Below, one piece after another: positions 20,331 to 31,640 of a DNA stretch of 64,000 nucleotides. Both the position numbers and the translations under genes were made by a program. The notes under the pieces were generated by a model, which was given only the letters and a program-made list of their open reading frames with translations, ran no database searches and was not told the origin of the DNA. The stretch's first letter is position 1. Each line of letters opens with the position of its first letter. Source of the stretch: Microglena sp. YARC (Eukaryota; Chlorophyta; Chlorophyceae; Chlamydomonadales; Chlamydomonadaceae); contig CM039463.1 of the NCBI GenBank assembly GCA_022414725.1, forward strand, positions 72,383,025-72,447,024, given 5' to 3'.

Positions 20331-23300
20331 GTTCACAAGGCAGCCTCCAGCAAGCACAGCATAGCCAGTCTGAGATCTCCTGTCAGACCCATCATCAGCA
20401 AAGGATGAGTCACTAAAGACAGTAAAAGAGAAACCAGGGCTGTGAGTGTAAGTGAGGCCCAGATGGGAATTTTCTCTCAAATACAAAAGCAAGCGCTTGG
20501 CTGCAGCCCACAGGGGGGCAGTGGGTTGAGCAGAAAACCTGGACAGGTAGCTCACAGCAAAAGAAATATCAGGCCTTGTGCAGGTAGCCAGGTACAGCAA
20601 AGCCCCCACAAGAGAGAGGTACTGGCTATTAGAGGCCAGAGGTTCTCCAGGAGGATCAGTGACAGTGCACTTGGCCATGGGAACTGAAAACTTGGGTTTG
20701 GTAGCAGCAGTGAGACCAAACTGCTCCACCAGCTCAACAATGTAGGAGTGCTGGGAGAGGTTGAGCTTAACACACCTGCCGTCAGAATCAAGTGTACAAG
20801 TCATGTCCAATGAAAGGAACTGGACAGGTACACCCATTTCCTTGACTTCCCACCCAGCTGCTTCCATAGCCTCGATCAGCAAGGCATACCTATGCAGCTC
20901 ACTAAAAGCACAGATGAAGTCATCCACATAGGTCAGGACATAGCTCCACCCACCAGTAGAATCCCTCCTGAAATACAGAGCAGGTTCAGCTTTGCACATG
21001 GTAAAACCGTGGGCAACCAAAACCTGCTTTACATCTTTGCGCCAAGCCCTGGGTGCCTGCTTCAAACCATAAAGAGATTTAATCAGCTTGCACACAAGGG
21101 GAACATTGTCAGGACCAAGTTCATGAAAGCCCTCAGGCTGGTAACAGAACAGGTCCAGACCAGGTTCCAGCTTGGCATTCAAGAATGCAGTCTTGATGTC
21201 CAGCTGCCTCACAAACATCTTCCTATGAGTGATGGCAGCAAGGAGCACACGAAGACCTGCTTTAGAGGAGACAGGGGCATATACATCATGGTAGTCCAGC
21301 CCAGGACGTTGCAGAAAACCACGAACTACAAAACGAGCTTTAAAACGCAAAGAACCATCAGCCCCATGTTTCTTGACAAATAACCATCTGCCAGATAGAA
21401 TCCTCTGCCTAGGAGGCTGTGGAGTGAGGACCCAAGTGCCATGAGCATGGAGGGAGGCCATCTCATCCTTCATAGCCTGCAGCCAGAGATCTCTGTCAGG
21501 GTTGGTAGGTAACATTGCAGCTTTATAAGAGAGTTCAGTAGAGGTAGAAATAAAAGCCCCCACGTACAAGCAGTGTACTTGTACATGGGCAGCGGGGATA
21601 TCAGCAGTATCAGCAGTAACCGGTAATAAAGCCCCCAGCGCAGCACTCATGCGTGGTTGAACAAGGCCGGCCTCCTTTGCCTCTAAATCGTCGAAGCCTG
21701 GGTAGACTGGAACACCCCAGCCATACGCAGTATCTGACCCGGACCAGTGTTCGAGGTCATCGCTCACATCATATGTGACGGCCACATCGTCGCAATGCCT
21801 GGTCCGGTATAAACCACCAGGTATAGCAGGGGGTGAAGTGATCAACAACTCCCGCGAGCTATCCGAATAGGTGGACGGGGGGTGGCGACTAGTGGGCAGT
21901 GGACCTGTACTAGGTTCCACTATGACCCGAGGCTGTCCTAATCCTACGACTTCACCGACGAAACGTGGCGCAGAGGAAGGCCCGGCGACCCCCTGAGATT
22001 CGAATAAATTAGAGCTTGAAGGAACATCAGACTCCCCCTGGCCCAATGCCGCCGCACGCGATACAGCACCATCATTACCTGGCCTGGGACGCATCGTCAT
22101 CCCATGACCAGTAAAGCGGTCAACAATCGGGGTTGGTAAAGGGCCCAGGACATTGTCAGTAGTATCAACCCCTTCACCGATGATAGCGGCAGGGGTGCGA
22201 GAAAAATACTGAGATCCATCATAGGGAAAGAGCCCAGGGATACAGTTATAGCTAAACTGTTCATAGAAGAGCACATCACGACTCTCTACCACCTGGCGCA
22301 ACTTCGGAACCCAAACAAAATAACCCTTACTCACCAGAGAATACCCAACCAGTCTACCAGATAACGCCCTTTCGTCAAGCTTATTGCGCTTCTTCCCATT
22401 GACTAATGTAACATAGCATGGGCACCCAAACACGCGCAATAACGATACATCAGGTAGAACCCCAAAGAACAACTCATAAGGAGTCTTGTCACCCTGATTA
22501 GGCAGCCGGTTGCGTAGGTAACACGCGGCGAGGAAGGCATAGGGCCAGAAGGACTTAGTGAGCTTAGACTCCAAGTGAATGCTCCTAGCTACGTTCTGAA
22601 GGACCCCATTGTACCGTTCCACAGTCGCATTCTGCTGAGCAGTGTAAGCCATGGACAATTCATGCACAGCACCAACCGATTCTAACCAATCCTCGAACCA
22701 CTTCACTATAAATTCCTTAGCCCTGTCAGACCTAAGACACTTGAAAACAAATCCATGCAGCTGAGTCATCCATCTGAGGATGGTAGTTTGAACTGCTAAG
22801 GGAGCTTCATCCCTGGTTCTCAAGCACAAGACCTCAGCATAGCCAGAGTATTGGTCAGTGAGACACAGAACATAAAACTCCCCACGCAAGCCCCTAATAT
22901 TAAATGGCCCCATGATGTCCAAGTGAAGGCGTTGTAATGGGGCACGGATCCTAGTTTTGCTTTCTTTAGGAAAAGGGATACGTTTTCCCTTTGCCTTCTG
23001 ACAAGCATCACATGGGATCTTAGACAGTCTTTGCACCTGTTGGAGAGTGAGGGGTAAGTTCTGAACCAAACCCTTCCTTACAAGGTTGTGCATGGCATCA
23101 TAGCCAGGGTGACCCAGCCGCCTATGCCACAACCATTCAGGAGTGGTAGGGATCACAACTCCACCATCCTCATCAACATCAAGAGCAAAAGCTGGATAAT
23201 CTTCAGCACCATACAAACGGCCACGAGGGGTGTAACAAGGCCTACATGCAAACTTGTACACACCATCACTGGAGGCAGGGAAAGACCACAGAACAGAAGA

Positions 23301-23669
23301 GCCCTGTGTGGCAGTACAACTAAGACTATCAAAAGAAATCTTGCAGTTGTGAGCATGGGCAACAGCATTTACTGACATGAGGTTCACCGGACAGTGTGGG
23401 ATGTAGAGAACATTGGTTAAAGTGATTGGTGTTGGTAACCAATCACTACCTAACACAATAGAACCCTGACCCACAGACCGTTGAACCACACCATCACCAA
23501 ATTTAACTGCTGGCCCAGTCTCAGAAGCATGAAACACAGTGAACAAAGACATATCACCTGTGATTGACATCCCAGCTCCAGAATCAACATGCCAGACACC
23601 CTCAGACAGGCTCGGGCTGCAGACATTTGAAAATTTCGCAGTGCAAGAGAAAAGGACAGAGCGTACCTC
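20331..23669 (-). CDS. pol: copia element 2 pol, 5' part (protease, integrase, RT)
   Basis: 1113 codons, fully open, starting directly after the gag amber codon. Protease WHVDSGAG, integrase finger HRRLGHPGYDAMH with CDACQKAKGK, core LHLDIMGPF/LRSDRAKEF/NATVERYNG, RT with RQLDIKTAFLNA and YVDD (20919-20930), then the start of RNase H (SDSSFADD). It stops at the LINE insertion after VN. The longer open frame past 20331 is LINE sequence read backwards. It has no internal stop, unlike element 1. Confidence 0.93.
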
Positions 23670-25757
23670 CTATTTCTTGTCCAAAGCATACCCATCAATC
23701 TGAGCCTGCAAGGAGGCCAGCTGCCGCGGAGTAAGCACACCTGGAAGGGCCAAGGCCATGGGCACCGGATTGGTAACTGGTGCACCAGGCTTGGTCTTAC
23801 GCAGGTGCGGATGCTTCGTGAAACAGCGATCCTCCGAGTGGGTCGTCTTGCTGAGGCATGGGCCCCAAGTGCAATCCAGACGCCGCTTGTTGGAACCGGA
23901 ACCCTGAGAACCAGATCCCTGCCCACGCTGAATCGCAGCATTGGCAGGAACCTGGGGAGCGTCCCGGGACCAACCAGGATGCCTGGAGTCGGACCTGGGG
24001 AGAGCAATGTTCAAAATGTCGAGAGACCTATATGCCTCCAGACAAGACCAGTAATCGACTGCCTGTCTGTTAGCCAACATCATACCGTACTGGATCCGCA
24101 GCGATTCAAATCGGATCAAACGGATCCCATTCACAATGGTTTCCATGGCGTGGCGCTGAGTGACAGGATGTCCAGCACTGCGGAGGTCAGTGCACAGACT
24201 GCGAACCATGCGAAAGAAATCATCGACACGGTCAGAAGGGCCCATGTGCGCATTATGAAGTTCGATACGCATGAGAGGGACTCTAGAGGCAAGGGCATCA
24301 GACTGCGTCTTCCGGATATCCAAAAGGATATCCTGAGGGGTGGCAAAGTCCTGGTATACCTTGACCATATCGTCCTCCATGTTCGCGAGCATCATAGTTA
24401 AACACATGAACTCCTGACGTTCGAGAGGCAGTGCACTGAACCCCAATAGTACAGGATCAAACCGAGACTCACCATGAATGAGGGTATTAGACCCAGCTCC
24501 AATCGCAAAAGGGACAGGAGCCAAGGACCTACGAATGTCCATGAAATACTCCGCAGCAAGACCAGCGTCAAGAGCGCGCTGGTCGTCTATGTTCCTAATC
24601 ACAGGAATGGACCTCGCAACACTCATAAGCAGCTCGAAATCTGGGCTAACAGGACACAGAGGGACAGGCACTCGCACAAACTGATAACCAAGCTTCTCGT
24701 GATCACTACGCCTCGTACCACCAAAGGAAACACCATGATCTGGGGGATACAGAATCCCAGAAGTGACTGGACCAAGAAAAGAACGACACCTGGTACCAAG
24801 CTCAGAGAAAGCCATCACTCGGCGATGCCTCAGCTTCACACTAACATTTGCCATTGTAGCCTGCATATCCATCCGACCGTACAAAGAGCGGTTCAAGGAC
24901 TCACCATCCCGTCGATCCATGTTGATCAGGCGGTAGTCCCGAAGGTTCAAAGTCGGAGGAGATCCGCCAGTGAGCAGATGCTCCCAAGATGCGCAAGACC
25001 GCGTATGCAGCATAGGAGGAGGGCCAGGGGCAGGAGGCAGCTCCACCGGCGGAGGCAGAGGGGGTTCCACGGAGGCACCAGCAGCAGAGGTGCGTGCAGA
25101 GGAAACAGCAGCCTCGCGAGAGCGAGTGTGGTAGCTAGGGAGGCCACGCTCCATGGGGGCAGATGCAGAGGAAAAAGAAGCAAAGCCCTTCAAGAAAGTG
25201 GGCTTAGCTACCTCCGGGTAAGCCGGGGGAACAGGCTCAAAGGGAGGCGCCGACGAAGGCTGAGGCTGATACACAGGCGAAAGCTCTCGATTAGGCATCT
25301 GCTGATCAGGAGGCTCATACACCGGCGAAACAGCGGAAGTCTCAAAGACACGAGTGGCAGCAGCAGATGGGGTCACGCCACCGAAGTCAGCACTCGTAGC
25401 ACTCTTCAAGTCCTCCTCATCATTAGTAGTAGTAGAGTAGTCTTCATCATAATTGAAAGGGACGAAAGGAGGCTGCGGGTCTGATGCACAACGGATGATC
25501 TGTGTCTGTACACAACACAGCTTCATCAGGACATCCTCAACATCAGAGGAAAGGCGTCGAACATTGAGAGAAGGAACCGTAAAGTTGGAGGATTGATCGG
25601 GGGGGTTACTTCCTTGATGGCGGAAGGACCCTCCTCTCCGGCAGCAGAGGCCGCTGGCGCGCAGTCGTCTAGCCAATCTAGAGGAACCTTCACCCCCGTT
25701 GGGAGGATTCGGTCGCATCCATTGCTCACAATGACACTGCGGATCCCACGAGCCCAT
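23670..25757 (-). CDS. gag: copia element 2 gag
   Basis: 695 codons from ATG at 25757, about 100 bp inside the 5' LTR, to TAG at 23670-23672. The N-terminus is variable, then comes a long proline/serine-rich stretch, then a capsid-like region, then the zinc-knuckle-like CTWGPCLSKTTHSEDRC (CX4CX5HX4C) near residue 650. The frame continues without shift into pol after the TAG. It is the intact reference for the damaged gag of element 1. It is recognised by position and zinc motif rather than by strong similarity. Confidence 0.85.
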   Translation of the reverse strand: MGSWDPQCHCEQWMRPNPPNGGEGSSRLARRLRASGLCCRRGGSFRHQGSNPPDQSSNFTVPSLNVRRLSSDVEDVLMKLCCVQTQIIRCASDPQPPFVPFNYDEDYSTTTNDEEDLKSATSADFGGVTPSAAATRVFETSAVSPVYEPPDQQMPNRELSPVYQPQPSSAPPFEPVPPAYPEVAKPTFLKGFASFSSASAPMERGLPSYHTRSREAAVSSARTSAAGASVEPPLPPPVELPPAPGPPPMLHTRSCASWEHLLTGGSPPTLNLRDYRLINMDRRDGESLNRSLYGRMDMQATMANVSVKLRHRRVMAFSELGTRCRSFLGPVTSGILYPPDHGVSFGGTRRSDHEKLGYQFVRVPVPLCPVSPDFELLMSVARSIPVIRNIDDQRALDAGLAAEYFMDIRRSLAPVPFAIGAGSNTLIHGESRFDPVLLGFSALPLERQEFMCLTMMLANMEDDMVKVYQDFATPQDILLDIRKTQSDALASRVPLMRIELHNAHMGPSDRVDDFFRMVRSLCTDLRSAGHPVTQRHAMETIVNGIRLIRFESLRIQYGMMLANRQAVDYWSCLEAYRSLDILNIALPRSDSRHPGWSRDAPQVPANAAIQRGQGSGSQGSGSNKRRLDCTWGPCLSKTTHSEDRCFTKHPHLRKTKPGAPVTNPVPMALALPGVLTPRQLASLQAQIDGYALDKK

Positions 25758-25856
25758 GAAACACCATTAAGTTTGGTAAGTTTCACAAAGCCGGCAGGAG
25801 GCCCTCGCGGAAGTTGCATTATCAAAGCAGTGGTAGTGATGAGGAGCCCAATAACC

Positions 25857-26196
25857 TATCAGCTTGAAATCACTCCGGTAGAGTGGACAGTAGATTAAAG
25901 CAGCGGAACAGACGCACCAATCTATACACGGAGACAAGGATAACGTTACAGACACAGGAGACCCATAAAGGGGCACCTGTGGTGAAAGGAGACGGTAGAC
26001 AGGAACCTAACAGGGTACAGATTAGACCGTATGAGACAGGAGATCAGAACGTAGGTGACAGGAAGCTGCCACTGAGTCATCTCAAGATGACTCAGTCCCA
26101 CGGGAAGCTGGCTCAGGAGAGCCGATAGTTCTATGGGAGTACATGAGTAGTCACCAAGTCATAAAACGCGTGAGAGCACCGCTATACATGCTGATA
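25857..26196 (-). repeat. LTR of copia element 2 (5' LTR)
   Basis: 340 bp, pairs with 17117-17456. The adjoining primer site GGTTATTGGGC differs by one inserted base from that of element 1. Confidence 0.92.
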
Positions 26197-26541
26197 CTGG
26201 TCTAATCACAAGCATCAAACTTACTTTGTTCCCACAAGCTTGCTGCAGCGAGCAGTGGTGAACTGGCGACAGCCGGAGCGACGAGGAGGCTAGGGCACGA
26301 GCTAGGGGTAGAGAGGATGCCATTGAGATTCCGAATTGACTTGACTTAGGCGATTGGACGGTTGAAGGGAAAGAGAGAAAGCGCAGAAAGCGCACAGTCA
26401 GTAAAAATAGGAGAGCGCACAGGTAGTCAAAAAAACTGCCCGGAGCGCGCAGAGGGTGTTTAAAAAACTGCCCGTTTAGCGCAGTCGGGCTCCAAAACCC
26501 TGCCCGTTTTCGCGCAGTCGCGCGCGCGATGTAGTACCCTG

Positions 26542-27185
26542 ATGGGGATGGCTGCTTTACTCGTGACCTTTTCCACGAGCAAGAGAATGTAGATTGATGT
26601 GCCGCCAGTTTCCCACGATACTGCAAGGCAAGTCTCCATGTCGTCTGCAAACGGTATCATATCCTCAACACTGGTTGCATGGGGATGGCTGCTTTATTTG
26701 CGACCTTTTCCGCAAGCAAGAGAATGTAGATTTATGTTTACTGCCACGAGTCTTCCACGGGACTACGAGGCAGGTCTCCATGGCATTGTCTGCAAACGGT
26801 ATCATATCCTTATCACTAGTTACATGTGATGATGATGGCTGGTTTACTCTCGACCTTTTCCACAAGCAAGAGAATCTAGATTAACGTTTACATACTGCCA
26901 CGAGTCTTCCACTAGGATAGACTGCGAGACAAACCTCCATGTCGTTGTCTGCAAACAGTACCGTATCCTCAACACTGGTTACATTGGGATGGCTGCTTTA
27001 CTCTTGACCTTTTCCACAGGCAAGAGAATCTAGATTGTTGTTTACTGCCGCGAGGTTTCCACGAGACTACAAGGCAGGTCTCCATGTCGTTGTCAACAAC
27101 CAGTATCATACCATGAACATTGGTAACCTGTGATGATGATGGCTGGTTTACTCTTTACCTTTTCCACAAGAGAATCTAGATTGTT
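26542..27185 (+). repeat. about 150-bp satellite, right part
   Basis: More than four units with CCTTTTCC at about 26567, 26704, 26854, 27008 and 27158 (spacing 137-154). Each carries AGAGAAT, CAAGGCAAGTCTCCATG, GCAAACGGTATCATATCCT and (A/T)GGGGATGGCTG. It continues the array at 6016-6330. Confidence 0.85.
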
Positions 27186-28225
27186 GTTCAAGGAGCTACC
27201 CAGAAGCTGCTGCTTGAAGTCGAAAAGAAAAGCAGCGGCCACTACTAGGGATGTTCAGGGGAGCTGCCTATAAGCTGCTGATGGTAGCCGAAAAGAAAAG
27301 CAGTGGCCACTACCCGGATTGTTCAGGGAGTTGCCTAGAAGCTGCTGCAGGTAGCAGGAAAGGAAAGCAGTGGCCACTAACAATGTTGTTCAGGGAGCTG
27401 CCTAGAAGCTGCTTCTGGTAGTTGAAAGAAAAGCAAAGGCCACCCCCAGGGTTATTCTGAAAGCTGCCTAGAAGCTTTTGCTGGTAGCAGGGAAGATAAG
27501 TAGTGGCGAGTACAAGGGTTGCTCATAGAGCTGCCAAGAAGTTGCTGCTGGTAGCCCCCAAAAAAGCAGTGGCCACTCCCAGGGTTGTTCAGGGAGTTGC
27601 CTATATGGTCCTGCTGGCAGCAGAAAAGAAAAGCAATGGCCACTAACAGGCTTGTTCCGGTAGTTGCCTAGAAGGTGCTGCTGGTAGCATAAAAGAAAAG
27701 CAGTGGCCACTAACAGGCTTGTTCTGGTAGTTGCCTAAAAGCTGCTGCTAGTAGCATAAAAGAAAAGCAGTGGCCACTACCATGGTTGTTAAGAGAGCTG
27801 CCTAGAAGCTGCTGCTAGTAGTAGGAAAGAAAAGCAGTGGCCACTATCGGGGTTCTTAAGGGAGCTGCCTAGAAGCTGCTGCTGGCAGCAGAAAAGAAAA
27901 GCAGTGGCCACTACCAGGCTTGTTCTGGGAGCTGCTTAGAAGCTGCTGCTAGTAGCAGGAAAGAAAAGCAGTGACCGCTATCGGGGTTGTACAGGGAGCT
28001 GCCTAGAAGCTACTGCTAGTAGCAGGAAAGAAAAGCAGTTGCCACAACCGGGGTTGTTAAGGGAGCTGCCCAGAAGCTGCTGCTGGTAGTAGAAAAGATA
28101 AGCAGTCCCGCTACCAGGGTTGTCTGGGGAGCTGCCTAGAAGCTGCTGCTAGTAGCAGGAAAACAAATCAGTTGCCACTAACATGGTTGTTAAGGGAGCT
28201 GCCCAAAAGCTGCTGCTGGTAAGCT
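27186..28225 (+). repeat. about 67-bp tandem array, roughly 15 units
   Basis: Consensus pieces: GGGAGCTGCCTAGAAGCTGC, TGCTGGTAGCAG, AAAAGAAAAGCAGTGGCCAC. Single copies of the same motif are scattered at about 40090-40540, 42165-42460, 59960-60180 and 60430-60995, in both orientations. Confidence 0.88.
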
Positions 28226-28420
28226 TAATGGACTTGCCCAACCGTGATAGGAAGAGCTTAAAAAGAAAAAGCAATAATGTACTGAACCCCGAACAATCGT
28301 TTAACCGGCGGGGGACCTGAGTTCGTGCTACAGTGACAATTTAATTCTACGATATAATTAAATCATCATCTCATCTGGAATGATAATTTAATTGTGCGAT
28401 TCTTATCGCATTTAAAAAAA
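28226..28420. other. AT-rich LINE-flank sequence
   Basis: TTTAATTCTACGATATAATT-type sequence downstream (minus strand) of the LINE fragment; probably its 3' untranslated tail. Confidence 0.4.
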
Positions 28421-28660
28421 ATGTATTAAGTATTTCCATCCTTCAAAGGAACTAGGACTCATAACCAGCTTCATGCTGGAGTTTTTATCCACCAATTCAG
28501 GTTCAATTTTCATTTTCTCAAAAATAAATTTTCTATCCTCAGTGTACAATGTACATTCTAATATGAAATGCATTTCATCTTCGACCACTTTTCTACCGTC
28601 TACCACCATATCACAGCACCTGCAAATACTGCCAGGACGAGAGGTACTCCTTTCTGATTC
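28421..28660 (-). pseudogene. LINE ORF2 C-terminal fragment
   Basis: On the minus strand the frame reads CRCCDMVVDG, then VVEDEMHFILEC, then LYTEDR, ending IHFF and a stop. The spacing CXXC ... EDEMHF ... C and the following Y and R match the C-terminal zinc motif of LINE reverse transcriptases, as in 19759-19830, but the sequence is clearly a different family. Only the last 80 or so codons are present. Confidence 0.65.
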
Positions 28661-29156
28661 AACATTTCAGTTGTGAGCTCGAAGACGTAGTCTTGCTACA
28701 CATTAAATATCACATCTGAATAGTTTCACATTTTCCTTCCAGAATGTAAGAAGTATTAATATTACCCACGCATCGGTGACATGATTCATCGCATACACCC
28801 AAGCACGCAATAAGGACAAGCTATAAGCGCATCTACTATCGCTTGTGTTCAATGGAACACTCAGACTTATTACTGAATATGCCATGCCCTGCGCGCGGGG
28901 GATTGTTACCCTTGCCCCAGCAGCCCTTGCACCATGTACAATTGTGGCCCTTGACAGTGACATCCACTCTCCGGTGAGAAGGGCAAGGCGCAAACTAGTT
29001 CACCCTTGTTTTGGGGTTTGGACGTACGTACGTTCCTATTACGGATGGCATCGCAATTCCTTGAGTGGTGGCCCCTGGCATGAATGGTGCACCTGACATC
29101 CTTGGAGGTTCATCAAAAACTGTAATCTTCAGCTGAAAACCTGGCAGACGATCCCA
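28661..29156. other. no gene recognised
   Basis: Mixed sequence; frames of about 85-95 codons on both strands overlap and show no motif. Confidence 0.35.
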
Positions 29157-30505
29157 TGCTCATGCAGTCATGCTCATGCAGACATACCAATGCTTATGCT
29201 CCTGCTCTTGCTCATGCAGTCAAGCTCATGCCCATGCGCATGCGCATGCAGTCATACTTGCTATATCTAGGTATGTCTTTACCTTGGTTGTATGTTTGTC
29301 TTCAGTGTTAACCCTTAGGCAGCTGTTGTAACCCTCTAAAGAGGGTTGCAACCAATAAATACCCCCCAAGCAATCTGGATAGCTGCTCGTCTATTATTCT
29401 TCGAATACCCATGCACATGCTCATGCCCCTGCCTTTCCCCATGCTCATGCAGTCATGCCCCTGTCCTTGCTCATTCCCCATCCCATTCTCATGCAGTCAT
29501 GCCCCTGCCCCTGCCCTTGCCCATGCAGTCATGCCCCTGCCCTTGCCCATGCTCATGCAGTCATGCCCCTGCCCTTGCCCATGTCCATGCAGTCATGCCC
29601 CTGCCCATGCTCATGTTCATGCCCCTGCCTTTGCCCATGCTCATGCAGTCATGCCAATGCCCCTGCCCATGTCCATGCAGTCATGCTCCTGCCCATGCCC
29701 GTGCGCATTCCCCTGCCCCTGCCCATGTACATGCGATCGTGCCCATGCTCATGTTCACTCCCCTGCCCTTGCCCATGCTCATGCATCCATGCCCATACTC
29801 ATGCAGTCATGCCCATGCTCATGCAGTGGTGCCCATGCTAATGCATCCATGCCCATACTCATGCAGTCATGCCCGTGCTCATGCATCCATGCCCATGCTC
29901 ATGCAGTCATGCCCATGCTCATGCATCCATGCCCATGCTCATGCAGTCATGCCCATGCTCATGCAGTGGTGCCCATGCTAATGCATCCATGCGCATACTC
30001 ATGCAGTCATGCCCATGCTCATGCATCCATGCCCATGCTCATGCAGTCATGCCCATGCTCATGCAGTGGTGCCCATACTCATGCAGTCATGTCCGTGCTC
30101 ATGCATCCATGCCCATGCTCATCCAGTCATACCCATGCTCATGCATCCATGCCCATGCTCATGTATCCATGCCCATGCTCATGCAGTCATGCCCATGCTC
30201 ATGCAGTGATGCCCATGCTAATGCATCCATGCCCATGCAGTCATGCCCTTGCTCATGCAGTCATGCCCATGCTCATGCAGTCATGCCCGTGCTCATGCAT
30301 CCATGCCCATGCTCATGCATCCATGCCCATGCGCATGCATCCATGCCCATGCTCATGCATCCATGCCCATGCGCATGCAGTCATGCCATGCAGACATGCC
30401 CTTGCCCATGCTAATGCCCTTGCACATGCAGACATGCCCATGCTCATGCCCCTGCCCTTGCCCATGCTCATCTGGTCATGCACATGCACATGCTCATGCA
30501 TTCAG
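29157..30505 (+). repeat. ATGCCC/ATGCTC minisatellite
   Basis: About 1.3 kb of CATGCCCATGCTCATGCAGT and CATGCATCCATGCC higher-order units. The basic word is ATGCNN, so all three plus frames stay open for hundreds of codons (Met-Pro-Met-Leu, Cys-Pro-Cys-Ser and His-Ala-His-Ala peptides). These frames are products of the repeat, not genes. Confidence 0.92.
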
Positions 30506-31640
30506 TCTCCTGCACGATATATCCAGACACACCTCAGGCGATACTAGGTAGATGGTTACAAAACAATCTTGAATCACGCTCGGGACAAGCGGCTTGCCAG
30601 TACGGAGAGTACAACTAAATTGGCGAGCGAGTTCTTCTTGGGAGGCGCGGGTCGGGTGCAGGATAACGCTGCCGTGCTTGGACTCATCGTACGCGGGTTC
30701 TAAGCGACCTTTGCGAAGCACTGGGTAACCGCTTGTTTGCTTCCATTGATGGCATATTGTCTTGAAGCGTCCATCGACCGCCATGTATCCCTATCTATGA
30801 AACGCTGAGTGGTGACGCCGCGTGGTAACTGTAAGTATAACAGGATATGAAGGCTGGGAATTAATTGGACAGCACCTTCTGAGTAGGGCTTGACGATTAC
30901 ATGCGCCATGCGGCAATTGAGCTGCGTTTCATCACAGCGAGAGGCGGACTAGCGGTGAAAGGCCGATAAGGTGTTTCCGATGAGATGCCTTAGCAGTTCG
31001 AAGTTGAAATAGAATTCATTTGAAGCAAGTTCGAGGAAACGTGTTGGACTGTGGAAAAGATGGGCCCGTTTGAAGGTTCGCAGTGGAAAAGTTTGAGGGG
31101 GTGTGGAAGTTGCCCAGGCGGACTTTTGGCCTGGCAGTACAAAACTTTTCCATAAACCCCGAAACTTTTCCATACCCGGAAAAGTGCCCCGGGGTGCACC
31201 CCCCGGTGCACCCCCGGGCGGGTGCACCCTGGGGTGGTGCCGGAACCCCCATACCTTGACCTGGGACCTTGGTCACACCAATCCCACAGAATTGCTGTGC
31301 CCACTTCGAACCACTCGCGAGTGCACTCGCCAACCGGCCACCATTACGCAGCTTCCTCTACCTACCAACTTCAATCGAGATCGAATTGGGTCGACATTTG
31401 TTTTGTTTTATCCAGAGAATTTTGTTATGTTTTATCTCTGGATTTATCAACGTCAACTAGGGTTTCCGTTTTGTTTTAACAACGTCAACTAGGGTTTCTG
31501 TTTTGTTTTCACGACGTCATCTAGGGTTTATACTCTAGGTGTATTAACAGGTGGTCTTCAGGCGCCTATTAGAATGGCTGCAGGAGACCATCAGCATTGA
31601 TTATCTTCATCGCCTGATCAGCCGATCTCCATCAATCGAG
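30506..31640. other. upstream region of formamidase copy 2, unassigned
   Basis: A minus-strand frame at 30494-30784 (MAVDGRFKTICHQWKQ start) looks protein-like but I cannot assign it. It overlaps another frame at 30700-30909, so it may be a decayed element. 31170-31240 is a GC-rich imperfect palindrome of GGGGTGCACCCC words. 31400-31530 has three units of about 37 bp with CGTCAACTAGGGTTT. The promoter and 5' UTR of the formamidase gene should lie in 31300-31640. Confidence 0.4.

Larger units (their letters stand above)
17117..26196 (-). mobile_element. Ty1/copia retrotransposon, element 2 (complete, split by a LINE)
   Basis: 9080 bp between perfect 5-bp duplications CTGGT (17112-17116; 26197-26201), with 340-bp LTRs differing at about four positions. 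Without the LINE it would be about 6980 bp. Gene order and protein sequence match element 1, but the LTRs are longer and diverged in the middle, so the two are sister subfamilies. Both share the unusual LTR ends TATCAGC/GCTGATA. Confidence 0.93.
6331..26541. mobile_element. 20.2-kb hAT-like TIR element carrying nested retrotransposons
   Basis: Left end CAGGGTACTACAT at 6331 and right end ATGTAGTACCCTG finishing at 26541 are perfect inverse copies. Both sides are flanked by the identical 8-mer ATGGGGAT (6323-6330; 26542-26549). Removing the element restores a normal unit of the surrounding 150-bp satellite. Subterminal regions on both ends are rich in GCGCGTTTCGCGCA-type motifs. Two copia elements with their target duplications account for about 15.9 kb, leaving about 4.3 kb of own sequence (6331-9978, 16795-17116, 26202-26541). 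I recognise no transposase in it, so it is probably non-autonomous or decayed. Small derivatives with the same ends lie at 32640-32832 and 50078-50239. Confidence 0.8.

Noticed and set aside
31395..31530. Telomere-like CTAGGGTTT words
   Set aside because: Only three copies spaced by about 37 bp within a larger unit, not a TTTAGGG-type array.
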